Assembly: GCF_029892285.1 (NCBI RefSeq)
Contig: NZ_JARXVM010000013.1
Span: forward strand, 1-64,000
Origin: Rhizobium sp. SG_E_25_P2
GTDB lineage: Bacteria; Pseudomonadota; Alphaproteobacteria; Rhizobiales; Rhizobiaceae
Direction: 5' to 3'
Length of the DNA stretch: 64,000 bases
The notes beneath the pieces were generated by a model that was not told where the DNA came from, did not search any database, and was given only the letters and a program-made list of their open reading frames with translations. Shown piece by piece: positions 62,924-64,000 of this stretch (within the stretch, counting starts at the first letter, position 1; the number at the start of each line of letters is the position of its first letter). A program made the position numbers and the translations under genes.

Positions 62924-63652
62924 ATGACAGGACGGAGCGCCGGGGCAGAGAGAATGGCGGAGACGGGGCAGGATGCGGTCCGGAATGGATCCGGCACCCT
63001 GTCCGACGAATTGCGCAACCAGCTAGAGGAACTCATCGTCAGCGGGGCGCTCAAGCCTGGGGACCGGCTGGACGAGGTCGAGCTTGCTACGCGGTTCGGC
63101 ATGTCGCGGACGCCGGTGCGCGAAGCGCTGAGGGCGCTGACGGCAACTGGCCTTGTGGATATGCGTGGTCGTCAGGGTGTAACGGTCGCCAGGATCTCGA
63201 TCCCTGTGCTCCTGGAAATGTTCCAGATGATGGGCGCTCTGGAAGGCCTGTGCGCCAAGCTTGCGGCTAGGCGTGCCACTCTCTCCGAGAAGGCCGCACT
63301 GCGGGACGTTCACGCGCGTTTGATCGAAGCCCTGAGCACGGGCGATCCGGAGGTCTTTTATGCTGTCAATTCGGAGTTTCACGATCTGCTCTACGATGCG
63401 GCCCACACGCATTTCCTGGCCGGGCAGACGCGGTCCCTGCGTCGCCGGGTTGCCGCCTACCGGCGCTACGTCACGCACCAGCCGGGCCGGATGGTTGCCA
63501 CGATCGGCGAGCATCAACGCATTCTCGACGCGATCGAACGGGCTGACGCCGAGGCGGCATTTTCAGCGGCCAGCGAACATGTCAGTCTCTTGGGCGACGA
63601 TATGGCGGATTTCATTGCCGCTCTCCCATCGATGACCTTTCAAGACATATGA
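62924..63652 (+). CDS. GntR-family (FCD) transcriptional regulator (242 aa)
   Basis: Winged helix GALKPGDRLDEVELATRFGMSRTPVREALRALTATGLV, then an FCD ligand domain with FYAVNSEFHDLLYDAAHT and IGEHQRILDAIERAD supplying the usual metal-binding residues. A GGGGGA box precedes the ATG. Last gene of the plus-strand operon, 81 bp after the aldolase gene; probably the local regulator of both divergent operons. Overlaps the end of the convergent hydrolase gene by 13 bp. Confidence 0.9.
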   Translation: MTGRSAGAERMAETGQDAVRNGSGTLSDELRNQLEELIVSGALKPGDRLDEVELATRFGMSRTPVREALRALTATGLVDMRGRQGVTVARISIPVLLEMFQMMGALEGLCAKLAARRATLSEKAALRDVHARLIEALSTGDPEVFYAVNSEFHDLLYDAAHTHFLAGQTRSLRRRVAAYRRYVTHQPGRMVATIGEHQRILDAIERADAEAAFSAASEHVSLLGDDMADFIAALPSMTFQDI

Positions 63653-64000
63653 TCGGTACGGACATCCCCCAGATTGTGTTCCAGAATGTCGTAAGCCAAT
63701 GCGTTGAAGCTTTCTGGATCTTCCAGCATCGGAAAATGGCCCACGGCCTCCATCAGGTGAACCGATAGGCCCGGAAGCATCAGCAGTTCGGCTCCGCTTG
63801 ACAAAACAGCAGAATTGATCGCCTCGACCGGACACCTCAGATGAGACCAGTGCTCCTCTATGTCCCAGTCGAACAGGGCTTCCAGCATTGCCAAAGCGGT
63901 ACGAGGTTCTTTCGCGGACATAGATGCCCCAATCCGGCTGGAAAGGCCTTCGACGCGATCGGACGTGATGCGGCGCACCATGGAGATCATCGTACTCTTG
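63640..64000 (-). CDS. Alpha/beta hydrolase, partial (C-terminal part)
   Basis: The frame continues past the right edge without a clear start. LRCPVEAINSAVLS, LLMLPGLSVHLMEAVGHFPMLEDPESF is the cap-to-C-terminal region of alpha/beta hydrolases: the catalytic His lies in VGHFPMLEDP and the acid would be in the preceding strand. The nucleophile elbow lies outside the window. Convergent with the gntR gene. It may belong to the same catabolic locus. Confidence 0.75.
   Translation of the reverse strand, partial: KSTMISMVRRITSDRVEGLSSRIGASMSAKEPRTALAMLEALFDWDIEEHWSHLRCPVEAINSAVLSSGAELLMLPGLSVHLMEAVGHFPMLEDPESFNALAYDILEHNLGDVRTDHMS

Overview
The window reads as a Rhizobiaceae-type alphaproteobacterial replicon, most likely a large plasmid or chromid carrying accessory islands. 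The evidence is the set of rhizobial plasmid-backbone families at the left (DUF736, ArdC, DUF7007, ParB-like, a giant methylase-helicase, DUF3085, DUF1419, DUF3991/Toprim), the GC-rich coding sequence, and the mix of ABC transporters, GntR regulators and chemotaxis genes typical of that family. No replication or conjugation genes (repABC, tra, trb) lie inside the window, so plasmid location is inferred.

Layout. (1) 1-16.6 kb: plasmid-backbone module, nearly all on the minus strand, with antirestriction-like functions (ArdC; a 1,700-residue methylase plus SNF2-type helicase) and several genes with structured 5' leaders. A plus-strand endonuclease/exonuclease/phosphatase gene of lower GC interrupts it. 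(2) 16.7-28.7 kb: IS66 scrap, then signalling genes: two chemotaxis receptors, a PAS-GGDEF and a PAS-GGDEF-EAL protein, an AraC regulator, and broken copies of receptor, AraC and CheW genes around a 420-bp direct repeat. A frameshifted sugar isomerase and a truncated sugar permease are also decayed. (3) 28.9-36.3 kb: TIGR03032 protein, a large RTX/FG-GAP protein with seven propeller repeats, a divergent winged-helix/TPR regulator and an IS6-family remnant. (4) 36.3-40 kb: complete polar amino-acid ABC transporter coupled to a GntR regulator. (5) 40.2-42.3 kb: relic type I-C CRISPR-Cas: truncated cas4, cas1, cas2 and a two-repeat, one-spacer array, with no interference genes. (6) 42.4-47.2 kb: small RTX protein, OmpR-type two-component system, DUF3313-like lipoprotein. 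(7) 47.4-52.8 kb: redox/stress genes (SDRs, DoxX, MAPEG, ArsR and HxlR regulators, a frameshifted quinone oxidoreductase) and a FitAB/VapBC toxin-antitoxin pair. (8) 53.2-64 kb: divergent catabolic locus. The minus-strand operon encodes amidase, bicupin, flavin monooxygenase, SDR and an Asp/Glu-racemase-fold enzyme. The plus-strand operon encodes an NMT1/THI5-type importer, a class II aldolase and a GntR regulator, with a partial alpha/beta hydrolase at the edge.

How they work together. Region 8 looks like import plus stepwise breakdown of an unknown, probably nitrogen-containing, small molecule under GntR control. Region 4 is an autoregulated amino-acid uptake system. Region 1 probably protects incoming plasmid DNA from host restriction. 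The most unusual signals are the recurrent hairpins (ANGGG pentaloops and a covarying distal hairpin) in the leaders of region 1, the shrunken CRISPR locus, and the atypical active sites of two enzymes in region 8.
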